DNA of 57,864 nt from Pseudodesulfovibrio sp. S3 (GCF_004025585.1 NZ_QTZO01000017.1:1-57864); one strand, 5' to 3'; positions 41,933 through 50,568 are shown, counted from the first letter of the stretch. The notes: generated by a model from the sequence alone, not told the origin. A program made the numbers and translations.

Positions 41933-43651
41933 TTACAGGATGCGGAACTTCTTGACGTTACCGGTCTTGTTATCGATGACGTGCACGCCACAGGCGATGC
42001 AGGGGTCATAGGAGTGAACGGTACGCAGGATTTCAACCGGACGTTCCGGATCGGCGATCGGGGTGTTGTCCAGCAGAGCCTCTTCAGTCGGGCCGGGCAG
42101 GTTGTTGTCACAACGGGGACCGAGGTTCCAGGTGGACGGGACCACGAGCTGGAAGTTGTCGATCTTGCTGTCCTTGATGCTCATCCAGTGGCTCAGGCCA
42201 CCGCGGGGAGCGTTGACGAAACCGACACCCTGTGCTTCGGCGGGCATATCCCAATCCTTGCAGATGTCGAGGTCGCCCTTGGCGATGTTCTCTTTCAGAT
42301 CGTTGACCCAGTCAGCGGTCTTCAGGGCGGTGACGAGACATTCAATGCCGCGGGCACCGGTGCGGCCCAAGGTGGAGAACAGGGCGGTGGGGCCGACGCC
42401 AAGCTTTTCGAGTACGAAGTTGACGTACTTGACGAACTCGGGCTGACCCAGACCGTAGTTGACCAGACAGGTGGCCAGAGGACCGACTTCCGTGGCCTTG
42501 CCGTCGTAACGGGGAGCCTTCATCCAGGAGTACTTGGTCTTGTCGTCCAGGCTGGTGTACATGGGATCGGTCACGCCTGCGTAGGGATGTTTCGGGGAAT
42601 CATCCTTGTACCAGGAGTGCTTCACGTGCTCTTCGACCTTCGAAGGATCGAACGGCATCACGTTACCGATGTCACGGTTGAAGATGACACCCGGTTTGAC
42701 GTAACGGGAGTTCAGATCGGCTTCGCCGCCCTGTGCGGGGTATTCGCCGAAGCTCATGAAGTTGGTGGTGCCGCCGATGGAGGCCCAATCCTTGTAGAAT
42801 CCGGCAACAGCGATGAGGTCCGGGATGTAGCAATCAAGGATGAAGTCCATGATGTCTGCGTACAGGGCCAGGAAGTCATTGATGTACTTGTCGGTGAGGC
42901 CTTCGTAACAGGTCACGCCACCCATGACGGTAAACTGGGTGTGCGGGTTCTTTGCACCGAAAACGGCCATGGCGCGAGCGGCCTTGACCTGCAGGTGCAG
43001 AGCATTCAGATAGTGGTTGGTAGCCAACAGGTTGACTTCGGGCGGCAGGACGTAAGCCGGGTGGCCGCCGAGGAAGTACGCGTTGGTGAAGATGCCGAGG
43101 CGACCGGAGTCGACAATGCCCTTGACGGTGTCCTTGGTCTTCTGAAGGTCTTCCTTGGAGGAGACGATCTTGGGATCAGGGCGAACGGTCTTGGAAACGG
43201 CAACGGCCAGTTCTGCGGTCTTGGCAACATCGGCGGAGAGGCAGGAAGCCACATCGACGAAGTCCAGGGCATGCAGATGATAGAAGTGCACGATATGGTC
43301 GTGCATGAACTGCGCGGCCATCACCAGGTTACGGATGATGGTAGCGTTGTGGGGCAGTTCTTTATCGACGCCGACAGCATTGTCGACGCAACGGATGGAA
43401 GCGAGTGCGTGCACGTAGGTGCAGACACCGCAGGAACGCTGGGTGAAGTGCTGAGCATCGCGGGGATCACGGCCTTTCAGGATGATCTCCAGACCGCGGA
43501 ACAGCTGGGAGCTGCTGCGGACGTCAACGATTTTGCCATCTTCGACCACTGCCTCAATGCGCAGGTGACCTTCGATCCTGGTGACCGGGTCAACTACGAC
43601 ATCGTGTTTCCCATGCGCCATCGGGGCGGCTTTAGGGGAGCAACCAGACAT
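41933..43651 (-). CDS. hynA: Periplasmic [NiFe] hydrogenase large subunit
   Basis: A 572-residue catalytic subunit. Nickel is held by RSCGVCTYVH (Cys74, Cys77) and DPCIACGVH (Cys551, Cys554). All four are cysteines, so this is not the selenium enzyme. The C-terminal 15 residues after His557 are the extension removed by HynD. It lacks its own signal and should ride through the Tat system with the small subunit. AGGAGG precedes the ATG, 67 bases after the small-subunit stop. It oxidises or makes H2 for the periplasmic cytochrome c3 pool. Confidence 0.97.
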   Translation of the reverse strand: MSGCSPKAAPMAHGKHDVVVDPVTRIEGHLRIEAVVEDGKIVDVRSSSQLFRGLEIILKGRDPRDAQHFTQRSCGVCTYVHALASIRCVDNAVGVDKELPHNATIIRNLVMAAQFMHDHIVHFYHLHALDFVDVASCLSADVAKTAELAVAVSKTVRPDPKIVSSKEDLQKTKDTVKGIVDSGRLGIFTNAYFLGGHPAYVLPPEVNLLATNHYLNALHLQVKAARAMAVFGAKNPHTQFTVMGGVTCYEGLTDKYINDFLALYADIMDFILDCYIPDLIAVAGFYKDWASIGGTTNFMSFGEYPAQGGEADLNSRYVKPGVIFNRDIGNVMPFDPSKVEEHVKHSWYKDDSPKHPYAGVTDPMYTSLDDKTKYSWMKAPRYDGKATEVGPLATCLVNYGLGQPEFVKYVNFVLEKLGVGPTALFSTLGRTGARGIECLVTALKTADWVNDLKENIAKGDLDICKDWDMPAEAQGVGFVNAPRGGLSHWMSIKDSKIDNFQLVVPSTWNLGPRCDNNLPGPTEEALLDNTPIADPERPVEILRTVHSYDPCIACGVHVIDNKTGNVKKFRIL

Positions 43652-43718
43652 ATTGTATCCTCCTTAAGAATTCTGATTCTGTCTGCGTTAGTTGAGCGAA
43701 ACGATACGTGACTACCAA

Positions 43719-44705
43719 CTAGAGGTTGGTGAGGTCAGCGTACATGTAGGTTTCGCCGTCCCAGTCTGCGCCATCCCAGAAATCAGGCTGCGAGCAGCCG
43801 ATGCAGGGGTGGCCGGCCTGAACAGGCCAGTTGTACTGGTTGAATTTAACAGTAGAACAGTTGTTGTAGGTCTCAGGACCACGACAACCGAGCTTACGCA
43901 GACACCAGCCCTTGCGAGCTTCCTCGGAACCGAAGGAAGGTGCAAACTGGTCCATGTCAAAGAACTCCTGCCTGGGGCAGTTGTCATGCACGGTCTCACC
44001 GTAGAAGGGAATCGGACGGCCGACGGAGTCGAGCTCGGGGATACCCTTGGTCAGGAAGTGCACGATGGTACCAACCAGGGAGAACGGGTTCGGCGGACAG
44101 CCAGGCACATTGATGATGGCCTTGCCCGGGAACAGTTCGCCGATGCCTTTGGCAGCGGTCGGGTTCGGGGCGGCTTTCTGCACGCCACCGTAGGCGGCAC
44201 AGGTACCATAAGTAATGGTAGCAGCAGCGGCCTCGACGACCTTGGTGGTATTTTCGAGCATGGTGTGACCACCGACCTTGCCATGGGCACCGGGCTCATT
44301 GGCAGTACCGGCCGGAGCGGTGGGAACGCCACCTTCGATGACGGCAACGAAGTTGCCCGCATTAACAGTATCCCACAGAGCTTTCTCTGCGGCGTGACCC
44401 GCTGCTGCCATGATGGTCTCATGGTAGTTCAGCGAGATGTAATCCAGAATGAGGGCATCGATATAAGGCTCGACCGTCCTCAAAATGGACTCGGAACAAC
44501 CGGTACATTCGGCGTTGTGCAGCCAAACGACGTCAGGCCTGTTGTCAGCTGTGAGGGCTTCGGCGACTTTCGGTGCGAAAGCCGGCCCCATGCCCATCAC
44601 TGCGGCCACGGTTCCGCAGAACTTCATGAAATCACGACGATTGACGCCGCGTTTTTCCAGCCGTTCCACGGCTCCTTCCTTGCCATGACCTACGGAAAAT
44701 TTCAT
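43719..44705 (-). CDS. hynB: Periplasmic [NiFe] hydrogenase small subunit, Tat-exported
   Basis: A 328-residue electron-transfer subunit. Tat signal RRDFMKFCG (about 23-31) is followed by a hydrophobic stretch and an AEA-type cleavage region. Fe-S ligands: AECTGCSES (proximal), YGTCAAYGG and VPGCPP, then the medial 3Fe-4S set [22 protein letters not shown], with proline in place of a fourth cysteine, as in standard enzymes. SD GGAGG precedes the ATG at 44705. The ~130-base leader contains nested inverted repeats. Confidence 0.97.
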   Translation of the reverse strand: MKFSVGHGKEGAVERLEKRGVNRRDFMKFCGTVAAVMGMGPAFAPKVAEALTADNRPDVVWLHNAECTGCSESILRTVEPYIDALILDYISLNYHETIMAAAGHAAEKALWDTVNAGNFVAVIEGGVPTAPAGTANEPGAHGKVGGHTMLENTTKVVEAAAATITYGTCAAYGGVQKAAPNPTAAKGIGELFPGKAIINVPGCPPNPFSLVGTIVHFLTKGIPELDSVGRPIPFYGETVHDNCPRQEFFDMDQFAPSFGSEEARKGWCLRKLGCRGPETYNNCSTVKFNQYNWPVQAGHPCIGCSQPDFWDGADWDGETYMYADLTNL

Positions 44706-44783
44706 AGAACACCTCCGTAATAAAATGAGTCTGTTATGACGTGAGAACACCGTTATCCTCATCATAACCGTCGGGCACACGCC

Positions 44784-44859
44784 CGAACTCGGACCTAAAC
44801 CATCTCCTTGCCACGATTCCGTAAATCGTGACACGATTAACGTTCTTTTCCCGAGTTCG
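44784..44859 (-). promoter_or_regulatory. Nested inverted repeats in the hynBA leader/promoter
   Basis: Outer arms CGAACTCGG (44784-44792) and CCGAGTTCG (44851-44859) are exact complements. Inside lie CACGATT (44812-44818), AATCGTG (44824-44830) and CACGATT (44832-44838). The middle one can pair with either neighbour but not both. The left outer arm also overlaps a TCGGGC-acac-GCCCGA hairpin (44771-44786). This may be an operator array or an RNA switch. Confidence 0.6.
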
Positions 44860-45049
44860 TGCTATAACCCCCCGGAAAAATTAATTAACAAAGTCGTATC
44901 CCGGTTTACAAACAAAATCAATAGGCAACTTCAAAAAACTTTCAAGCGAATCGGCAAGCTAGGCAACTTGCCATAATTATGTAACAGAGCGTGCGACTCG
45001 CTCTAATAATATATTACCACTTGCCGACGAGACAGCACAAATAACATCC

Positions 45050-45092
45050 GGGGGCGGACTCTGTGACCTGTATGCTTTCAAGAGCCGCCCCC
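45050..45092. repeat. GC-rich hairpin upstream of the thiamine-binding protein gene
   Basis: GGGGGCGG-CTCT (45050-45062) pairs with AGAG-CCGCCCCC (45081-45092) with a single bulged A and an 18-base loop. No T-tract follows. Confidence 0.6.
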
Positions 45093-45121
45093 CTGGCAAA
45101 AGTTCTGCTAGTCACATATAT

Positions 45122-45151
45122 TATTGACTTGAAACAATCTCCCTGCGTAAT
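45122..45151 (+). promoter_or_regulatory. Candidate sigma-70 promoter for the thiamine-binding protein-cyclase operon
   Basis: TTGACT (45122-45127), an 18-base spacer, then TAATAA (45146-45151), 45 bases before the ATG. Confidence 0.45.
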
Positions 45152-45196
45152 AATCGTAGTAGCACAAATGGATTCCCTCCGACCAAGGACCAAGAA

Positions 45197-45496
45197 ATGA
45201 GTGTCATCATAGATCTCGCCATATTCCCCATGGACAAGGGCGCTTCGGACCTCGGTTCCTATGTGGCCCGAGCCCTGGATATCATTCGACAATCCGGCCT
45301 GAGCTATGCACTCGGCCCCATGGGAACCAGCATCGAAGGCGAGTGGGAAGACGTCATGGCCGTGGTGGACGCTTGCTACCGCGATCTTGAAAAGGATTCG
45401 GACCGTATCTACCTGAATATCAAAGCCGACTCCCGTAAAGGCAGGCTCCACGGCTTGGCTCAAAAGGTCCAGAGCGTCACGGACAAACAAAAATAA
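45197..45496 (+). CDS. MTH1187-family thiamine-binding protein
   Basis: A 99-residue ferredoxin-fold protein of the MTH1187/YkoF (UPF0045) family. The conserved face is IDLAIFPMDKGASDLGSYVARAL, followed by YALGPMGTSIEGEWEDVMAVV. Relatives bind thiamine or its HMP part in the cytoplasm. No TPP riboswitch was recognised upstream. It lies 13 bases before the diguanylate cyclase gene, an unusual partner, so it could serve as a metabolite sensor for that transcript. Confidence 0.85.
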   Translation: MSVIIDLAIFPMDKGASDLGSYVARALDIIRQSGLSYALGPMGTSIEGEWEDVMAVVDACYRDLEKDSDRIYLNIKADSRKGRLHGLAQKVQSVTDKQK

Positions 45497-45509
45497 GGCC
45501 ATTCTTTCC

Positions 45510-47471
45510 ATGCCCACCCCAGAGACAAAACATAATCATAATAAAACATCAGGATTATTTTCCTATGGCAAGGCGGTTTCGCGGTCTCTGATCGTCAAGT
45601 TCCTGGTACGCATCCTGCCACCGTTGATGATGATATCGTTCCTGTTCATGCTCGTTTTCGGGCACATAACCCGTCAGGAAATCCTCACAAGGCTCGACAA
45701 CAACGTCGAAATCTTCGCCTCTTCCATCAGCAGGGTGCTGGATGATCTGATGCGGAACAACCAGACTGAGGAAATAGTCAGCACACTGGGCACCCTTGCC
45801 AGCAATCCGGCCATTCTCGGCGCTGACATTTTCAAGGAAAACGGCGAACTGTTCATTTCCTACGGCATTACTCCCGGAGACGGTGTCGATCAGATTCTCA
45901 CCATTGAACGGTTCATTTTCAAAAGGTTCCCAGACGGAGATAAAATCGATCTTGGCCGATTGCACGTCTACTACACCCATGCGACCGCAGAGAAGGAATT
46001 CCGCAATCACTTCCTGGCCCAACTTTCACGCATGCTGCTGATCATAGTGGCCATACTGGTCGGAGCCATATATGCCTTCTCGAACACCGTCAGCCGCCCA
46101 CTGAAGCAGCTCCTCGACGCCATCCGTGAAACAAACGTCAACGGTAAATGGGTATTGGTGAACTGGGAAAGCAAGGATGAAATAGGCGAGGTGATCAATG
46201 CCCACAACAGCATGATCAAGCACATCGCCCGCAAGGAAGCCGCCCTGGAGGACAGTGAGAGGCGGCACCGAGAACTCTTCAACAACGCGCAGGCGGGCAT
46301 CTTCCAGATTCACCCTGACGGCATAGGAAAGGAAGCCAACAACACCCTGGCCCACATCCTTGGCTACCCTTCGGCCAAAGAACTGGCCAGCGTCAACGTC
46401 CTCGACCACTACGTCAACGCCGACGACCGCGAGAAACTCTGGCAGATCCTCCGAGAATTCGGGGAAATCTCCCATTTCAAAACCCAATTCCGCCGTTGTG
46501 ACGGCAACACCATTTGGGTGGAACTTTCGGGAAAACTGACAACGGACGGCTCCCTGAACGGAATTTTGCAAGACGTCACCGCCCAGGTGGAAGCCGGCAA
46601 GGCACTGGAGGAACGCGACGAACTGCACCGCGCCTTTTTCGAGGAGAACAAGGCGGCCATGCTGCTCCACGACCCCATGACTTCAAGCATCCAGTTTGTG
46701 AACCCCGCTGCCTGTCAGTTTTACGGATACACCAACGCGGAACTGACCTCCATGACCATCCGCGAGCTGGACTGCATGACGGATGCAGAAATATACGAGG
46801 AACTTCAGCAGGCGGCAAATGAACGCCGGAGCTATTTCAAGCACGTACACACACTCAAAGACGGCACCCAGCGTCATGTGGAAGTCTTTACCGGCCCGGT
46901 CTCCATCAGTAACCGGCAACTGCACTACTCCATCATCTTCGACGTGACCGAAAAAAGGCGGCTGGAGGCCAAACTCGAACGAATGGCCACCCGGGATCAG
47001 TTGACCGGCGCCTACAACCGCCACGCCTTCTTCCAGATGGCCAAGACCGAGATCGCGAGAGCCAAAAGATTCAACCACCCCCTGACCATGCTCATGTTCG
47101 ACCTGGATCATTTCAAAGACACCAATGACACCTTCGGTCACGCCACGGGCGACGAAGTGCTGCGGGTTTTTGCCCTGCGCTGTCGGGCCGGCCTCAGGCA
47201 AAACGACATCTTCGCCCGGTTGGGAGGCGAGGAATTCGCCGCACTGCTCATAGAAACAGATGTTGAGCAGGCCATGGAAGTGGCGGAACGCATCCGCATG
47301 GTTGCCGACACCACCCCCATTCCCACGGAAAAAGCCGACCTGACGGTCACCACCTCCATAGGCGTCTCCTCGATGACCGAGGGTGACAGCGTGACCGACC
47401 TCCTCACACGAGCCGACGAAGGACTGTACAAGGCCAAGGAAACGGGCCGGAACTCAGTGGTCAAGATATAA
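45510..47471 (+). CDS. Membrane diguanylate cyclase with extracytoplasmic sensor, HAMP-like and two PAS domains
   Basis: A 653-residue protein making cyclic di-GMP from GTP. Helix 1 (~31-51), a periplasmic sensor (~52-168), helix 2 (~173-192), a HAMP-like segment (~193-245), two PAS domains (~252-362 and ~370-482) and a GGDEF domain (~492-653). The active-site motif is GGEEF (572-576). An inhibitory I-site RQND lies five residues before it (563-566), so product feedback is expected. Second gene of an operon with the thiamine-binding protein. Signal unknown. Confidence 0.9.
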   Translation: MPTPETKHNHNKTSGLFSYGKAVSRSLIVKFLVRILPPLMMISFLFMLVFGHITRQEILTRLDNNVEIFASSISRVLDDLMRNNQTEEIVSTLGTLASNPAILGADIFKENGELFISYGITPGDGVDQILTIERFIFKRFPDGDKIDLGRLHVYYTHATAEKEFRNHFLAQLSRMLLIIVAILVGAIYAFSNTVSRPLKQLLDAIRETNVNGKWVLVNWESKDEIGEVINAHNSMIKHIARKEAALEDSERRHRELFNNAQAGIFQIHPDGIGKEANNTLAHILGYPSAKELASVNVLDHYVNADDREKLWQILREFGEISHFKTQFRRCDGNTIWVELSGKLTTDGSLNGILQDVTAQVEAGKALEERDELHRAFFEENKAAMLLHDPMTSSIQFVNPAACQFYGYTNAELTSMTIRELDCMTDAEIYEELQQAANERRSYFKHVHTLKDGTQRHVEVFTGPVSISNRQLHYSIIFDVTEKRRLEAKLERMATRDQLTGAYNRHAFFQMAKTEIARAKRFNHPLTMLMFDLDHFKDTNDTFGHATGDEVLRVFALRCRAGLRQNDIFARLGGEEFAALLIETDVEQAMEVAERIRMVADTTPIPTEKADLTVTTSIGVSSMTEGDSVTDLLTRADEGLYKAKETGRNSVVKI

Positions 47472-47545
47472 ATACTCAATCTTCTTGTAACCGGCGATCA
47501 ATCTGATAAGACTGAAAACACTCCCTTCACAACAGGAGCAAGCAG

Positions 47546-48199
47546 GTGTCCATCGTCACGCAACAGACAGTCCAGATGAAGCAGGTTTCCCGCGGGAACT
47601 ACCTGATGCGCAATGTGCTCAAGCACAATGTGGTCTTCAACGAGGGGAGCAAAGGCGATGCTGCGTACATCCTGACAGACGGTAAAATCGAGATTTCCGG
47701 ATCGATCGAAGGCCACAAAAAGGTTTTCGCCATCCTCAAACCCATATCTATTTTCGGAGAAATGGCCCTGTTCCTGGACGAAGGCGTTCGCACGGCCACG
47801 GCCATAGCTTTGGAGGACTCCAAGGTCGTCGTGGTCACCAAGGATGACCTGGAAGAGTTCATGCATGAATCGCCCAAGGTCATCGCTTCCATCATCACCG
47901 TCTTGGTCAGCCGCCTCAAAACCACCACGAAAAAGGCCATGCAGGTTCCGTCCATCGGCCTGGGTATTGTCCGCATCCTGGACCTTTTCTCCACTTGCGG
48001 CAAACTTGAACTGAAATATGACCCCACCATCAAGACCTTTGCAGACACCTTCGTGACCACCCAGGAAAAAATCGAACAATACATCCTGGGGCTTGCGGAC
48101 CAGGGATTGCTGGCCATTGGACGAGACGCCAACGACATCCGCATCATCCGAATACGCGAGCGGGACATGCTCAACGCAGTGATGCAAAAAAAGGACTGA
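47546..48199 (+). CDS. Crp/Fnr-type cyclic-nucleotide-binding regulator, GTG start
   Basis: A 217-residue protein. The N-terminal cNMP-binding beta-barrel (VVFNEGSKGDAAYILTDGKIEI…ILKPISIFGEMALFLDEGVRTATAIALED) has the FGE phosphate-cassette pattern, and the dimer helix follows. The C-terminal region (KTFADTFVTTQEKIEQYILGLADQGLLAIG) is like a winged helix but atypical. The effector is not certain, and DNA binding is likely but unproven. GTG at 47546, with AGGAG eight bases upstream. It lies 74 bases after the cyclase gene. Confidence 0.8.
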   Translation: MSIVTQQTVQMKQVSRGNYLMRNVLKHNVVFNEGSKGDAAYILTDGKIEISGSIEGHKKVFAILKPISIFGEMALFLDEGVRTATAIALEDSKVVVVTKDDLEEFMHESPKVIASIITVLVSRLKTTTKKAMQVPSIGLGIVRILDLFSTCGKLELKYDPTIKTFADTFVTTQEKIEQYILGLADQGLLAIGRDANDIRIIRIRERDMLNAVMQKKD

Positions 48200-48218
48200 C
48201 CTCCGCCGCCGAACGACC

Positions 48219-48758
48219 ATGCAAGACTTCAGCCGAACCATACTGCGCACCGCCCGATGCGTCCTCCGTCCATGGCGCGGAAGCGACGCCCCCTCCTTGC
48301 CGCCCATTGCCGACACCAAGGCCATCTCCTGGAATACGTCCTACAGGTTTCCCTATCCCTACGACGAAGCCGCGGCCAAGAAATTCCTTGATTATCACAC
48401 GGCCAATCCGGGTGAAGACGCCTGGCTCTTCGCCATCCTTCGAGACCAGCAGCTTATCGGGGGATGCGGCTGCGAACGGGGTAAAGACATACAGAGCCAC
48501 ACCGCCATAATGGGCTACTGGCTGGGCGTGGACCACTGGGGCAAGGGAATCGCCACCGAGGTGGTCACGGCCCTGACAGCCTACATGGGGCAAGCCACGA
48601 ACGTGGAAAAACTCTCGGCCACGGTCTTCGGTTGGAACCCAGCCTCACGCCGGGTGCTGGAAAAATGTGGATTCGTCAACGAGGGCGTGAGCAAGGACGG
48701 CGTCAGAAAGTGGGGGAAAACCACAGACCTGTGGTATTACGGCAGGCCGCTGCCCTAA
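48219..48758 (+). CDS. GNAT-family N-acetyltransferase (RimJ/RimL-like)
   Basis: A 179-residue acetyltransferase with the RimJ/L opening (LRTARCVLRPWRGSDA) and the acetyl-CoA loop in IMGYWLGVDHWGKGIATEVVTAL, then ATVFGWNPASRRVLEKCGF near the end. It acetylates a protein N-terminus or a small amine; the substrate is unknown. It lies 19 bases after the Crp-like gene, probably co-transcribed. Its stop overlaps that of the converging UPF0280 gene. Confidence 0.85.
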   Translation: MQDFSRTILRTARCVLRPWRGSDAPSLPPIADTKAISWNTSYRFPYPYDEAAAKKFLDYHTANPGEDAWLFAILRDQQLIGGCGCERGKDIQSHTAIMGYWLGVDHWGKGIATEVVTALTAYMGQATNVEKLSATVFGWNPASRRVLEKCGFVNEGVSKDGVRKWGKTTDLWYYGRPLP

Positions 48759-49501
48759 TCCAGGGCCACCAGCTCCAGGTCGCCCCAGGCGGCCACCTTT
48801 TGATCATACTGGGCGAACACGCCCTCCAGACCAAAAGCAGCCAAGGCCTTGGCCCGCTTGAGCACCCGGTCCATATCGGCCTCGGAATTCAACTCATTGC
48901 ACAGGGCTGTGGCCGCAGCGTCGGCAAACCGGGCGTCCTTGGCCCGGACAGCCACCAGGTCCCCCGAACCGAGACTGAGCGAATGTCCGATGGTACCGCT
49001 GGAAGCGCAGATGGCTACGGGAAAGGCTCCTGCTTCCAGCCTCAAACCGACCGAAGCCCCGGATTCCGGCTCGGCCAACAAGGCCACCACCCGCTCCCTG
49101 GTCGAATGCAGGTAGGTATCCCCACCGTTCTCCACCAGGATATTCGGACTGCGCGAAACAAACGCCTCCCCCACGGCCTGGGCAACGGCTCCGGCAACGG
49201 CCGCCATGGGACCGACACCGCAGGCCTCCCCGGCCGCCGCCATGGCCCGGATGATATCGGGTGCGGTCTCTGGAACAGAAACCGGCACCAGACTTTCGGC
49301 AAATTCCGGATGAAACAGTATCCAGTTCTTGATGTCGCCCCGGACCTGGGACACAAAGGAGGCAATCTCGTCGCGCAGGTCGGTTTCGGCCACGACAAGC
49401 AGATCGGTCTGCTCCACCGCCACCTGAAAACGGACCTCGCCCTCCCGAGGCCTGACGGACTCCCGGTAGCCACGGGCTGTGGAAAGATGGCGACCCGCCA
49501 T
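48755..49501 (-). CDS. UPF0280 family protein
   Basis: A 248-residue protein of the UPF0280/ApbE-related family, with GEACGVGPMAAVAGAVAQAVGEAF and NILVENGGDTYLHS, the segment that resembles the FAD/metal site of ApbE flavin transferases. Members are common in methanogens and sulfate reducers, but the function is not established. The ATG at 49501 is preferred. Downstream of a region with DnaA-box-like repeats. Confidence 0.8.
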   Translation of the reverse strand: MAGRHLSTARGYRESVRPREGEVRFQVAVEQTDLLVVAETDLRDEIASFVSQVRGDIKNWILFHPEFAESLVPVSVPETAPDIIRAMAAAGEACGVGPMAAVAGAVAQAVGEAFVSRSPNILVENGGDTYLHSTRERVVALLAEPESGASVGLRLEAGAFPVAICASSGTIGHSLSLGSGDLVAVRAKDARFADAAATALCNELNSEADMDRVLKRAKALAAFGLEGVFAQYDQKVAAWGDLELVALD

Positions 49502-49520
49502 TACCAAGGCCTCCGGGGCG

Positions 49521-49615
49521 ATGTTCCAAAAGCGGAACAGGTTGGGAACACACTTTGGAACATCTTATCCACAACTGCCCGCGTTACGCACATTTTGGGA
49601 ACACCTCTTTCCACA
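49521..49615. promoter_or_regulatory. Cluster of DnaA-box-like sites and TTkGGAACAy repeats (candidate origin or DnaA-controlled region)
   Basis: A perfect DnaA box TTATCCACA (49565-49573) and two one-mismatch boxes TTACGCACA (49584-49592) and CTTTCCACA (49607-49615), all on the same strand. A second motif occurs four times: ATGTTCCAAA inverted at 49521-49530, TTGGGAACAC at 49542-49551 and 49595-49604, and TTTGGAACAT at 49554-49563. The region is intergenic and 1 kb from rpmH. Confidence 0.5.
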
Positions 49616-49689
49616 CCGCCACACCAGGCAAAGCGGCACCAAAAGTTCAGGAAAAAAGAAAGATGGGGGGGGCCGCCGGAGGCTCCCGC

Positions 49690-50343
49690 CTAGAATCCGC
49701 AGTCTTCATTGACGAGGACCACCTTGATGCGGCCCTTGGGAAAGGATTTCTCGGTGATGGACCAGACGTTGCAGATACGTTGGGGCGAATCACAATCCAT
49801 ACAGTAGCCGGTCTTGACGCACGGCGTCTTCATGTCCAGGCGCATGGTGTTCACAGGGGCCACGTACTCCTTTATCCGGTCCATGGCCCGTTCCAGGTCG
49901 GGCACGACTTTATTCCGACCGACCAGAATGACCACGTTCTTCGGGCCGAAGGTAATGGCCCCGGTGCGGTTGCCGATCATGTCGAGATTGACCAGCTTGC
50001 CGTCCAGGGTGACGGCATTGGTGCCCGTGAAAAAACAATCCACCAACAGGGCCTGGCGGCGAAGCTCGTATTTTTCCTCGTTGCTCAGGGACTTGTCCCA
50101 CGTGTCCAGGCACTCGAACTCGTCGGAGTCACGCAGGATGTCGTACAGCCCACTGGACGCAAGGGTTGTGGACCCGCCCCAGGATATGGTTTTCGGCTTG
50201 AGAACAGGCAGAATCTCGGTGAGTACCACCTCGCGGGCATGGTCTGCTGAATCTGCGAGAAAGACTTCAAATCCGTTTTTTGCCAGTTGCTGCTTCAGAT
50301 CCCTGAGATTCAAGTCCCAAAAATTATCTACAGGCTTGTCCAT
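49690..50343 (-). CDS. LUD-domain protein (lactate utilisation family)
   Basis: A 217-residue protein of the LUD (DUF162/LutC-like) family: TISWGGSTTLASSGL, GTNAVTLDGKLVNLDMIGNRTGAITFGPKNVVILVGRNK. The C-terminal cysteine motif PCVKTGYCMDCDSPQRIC may bind an Fe-S cluster or zinc. LutC-type proteins take part in lactate oxidation, but stand-alone LUD proteins with this cysteine tail have no proven activity. SD GGAG precedes the ATG. Confidence 0.8.
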   Translation of the reverse strand: MDKPVDNFWDLNLRDLKQQLAKNGFEVFLADSADHAREVVLTEILPVLKPKTISWGGSTTLASSGLYDILRDSDEFECLDTWDKSLSNEEKYELRRQALLVDCFFTGTNAVTLDGKLVNLDMIGNRTGAITFGPKNVVILVGRNKVVPDLERAMDRIKEYVAPVNTMRLDMKTPCVKTGYCMDCDSPQRICNVWSITEKSFPKGRIKVVLVNEDCGF

Positions 50344-50371
50344 GGCGTCTCCGTGGCTTATAGTTTATGGT

Positions 50372-50377
50372 ATTATA
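50372..50377 (-). promoter_or_regulatory. Consensus -10 element for the LUD gene
   Basis: TATAAT on the minus strand, 29 bases from the ATG. The -35 position does not match the consensus. Confidence 0.35.
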
Positions 50378-50487
50378 TGGCGATCCTGAAACTGGCATTT
50401 TTTTCGCTCGCCAACCGTTGAAAAAACCTGTAGCAGATTTCCCGGTCGCCCGGAAGCGGAGACTGGAGAACCACCCGAAAATAGCGC

Positions 50488-50516
50488 TTGACGGTCTTCG
50501 GGACAGCGGTTATATG
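50488..50516 (+). promoter_or_regulatory. Sigma-70 promoter of rpmH
   Basis: TTGACG (50488-50493), an exact 17-base spacer, then TATATG (50511-50516). It lies about 50 bases before the rpmH ATG, placed as expected for a strong ribosomal-protein promoter. Confidence 0.75.
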
Positions 50517-50568
50517 CTTCCGTTCGACATGACTTCTAGTAAATTTTCACTCTTTAGGAGATATAGAT

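Larger units (their letters stand above)
44706..45196. other. Divergent control region between hynBA and the thiamine-binding protein gene
   Basis: No gene. On the hynBA side it holds a TCGGGC/GCCCGA hairpin, three CACGATT half-sites and an outer 9-bp inverted repeat. In the middle is an AT-rich stretch with GGCAAG (44953-44958) and CTTGCC (44967-44972). On the right is a GC-rich hairpin (45050-45092) and a sigma-70-like promoter. Confidence 0.6.

Noticed and set aside
41557..42111. Possible 184-residue gene on the minus strand upstream of the unknown membrane gene
   Set aside because: Poor codon use, overlaps the hydrogenase gene and crosses its strong terminator; no SD.
41933..43651. Selenium-containing [NiFeSe] hydrogenase
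   Set aside because: The L2 motif is encoded with ordinary Cys codons (DPCIACGVH) and there is no in-frame TGA, so it is a standard [NiFe] enzyme.
44940..44985. Sigma-54 promoter upstream of hynBA (TGGCAAG…TTGCC on the minus strand)
   Set aside because: The distance between the GG and GC elements does not give the required 10 bases; it is better read as a simple inverted repeat.
45000..45196. TPP riboswitch before the thiamine-binding protein gene
   Set aside because: The conserved CUGAGA and related core sequences are absent; there is only a GC-rich hairpin.
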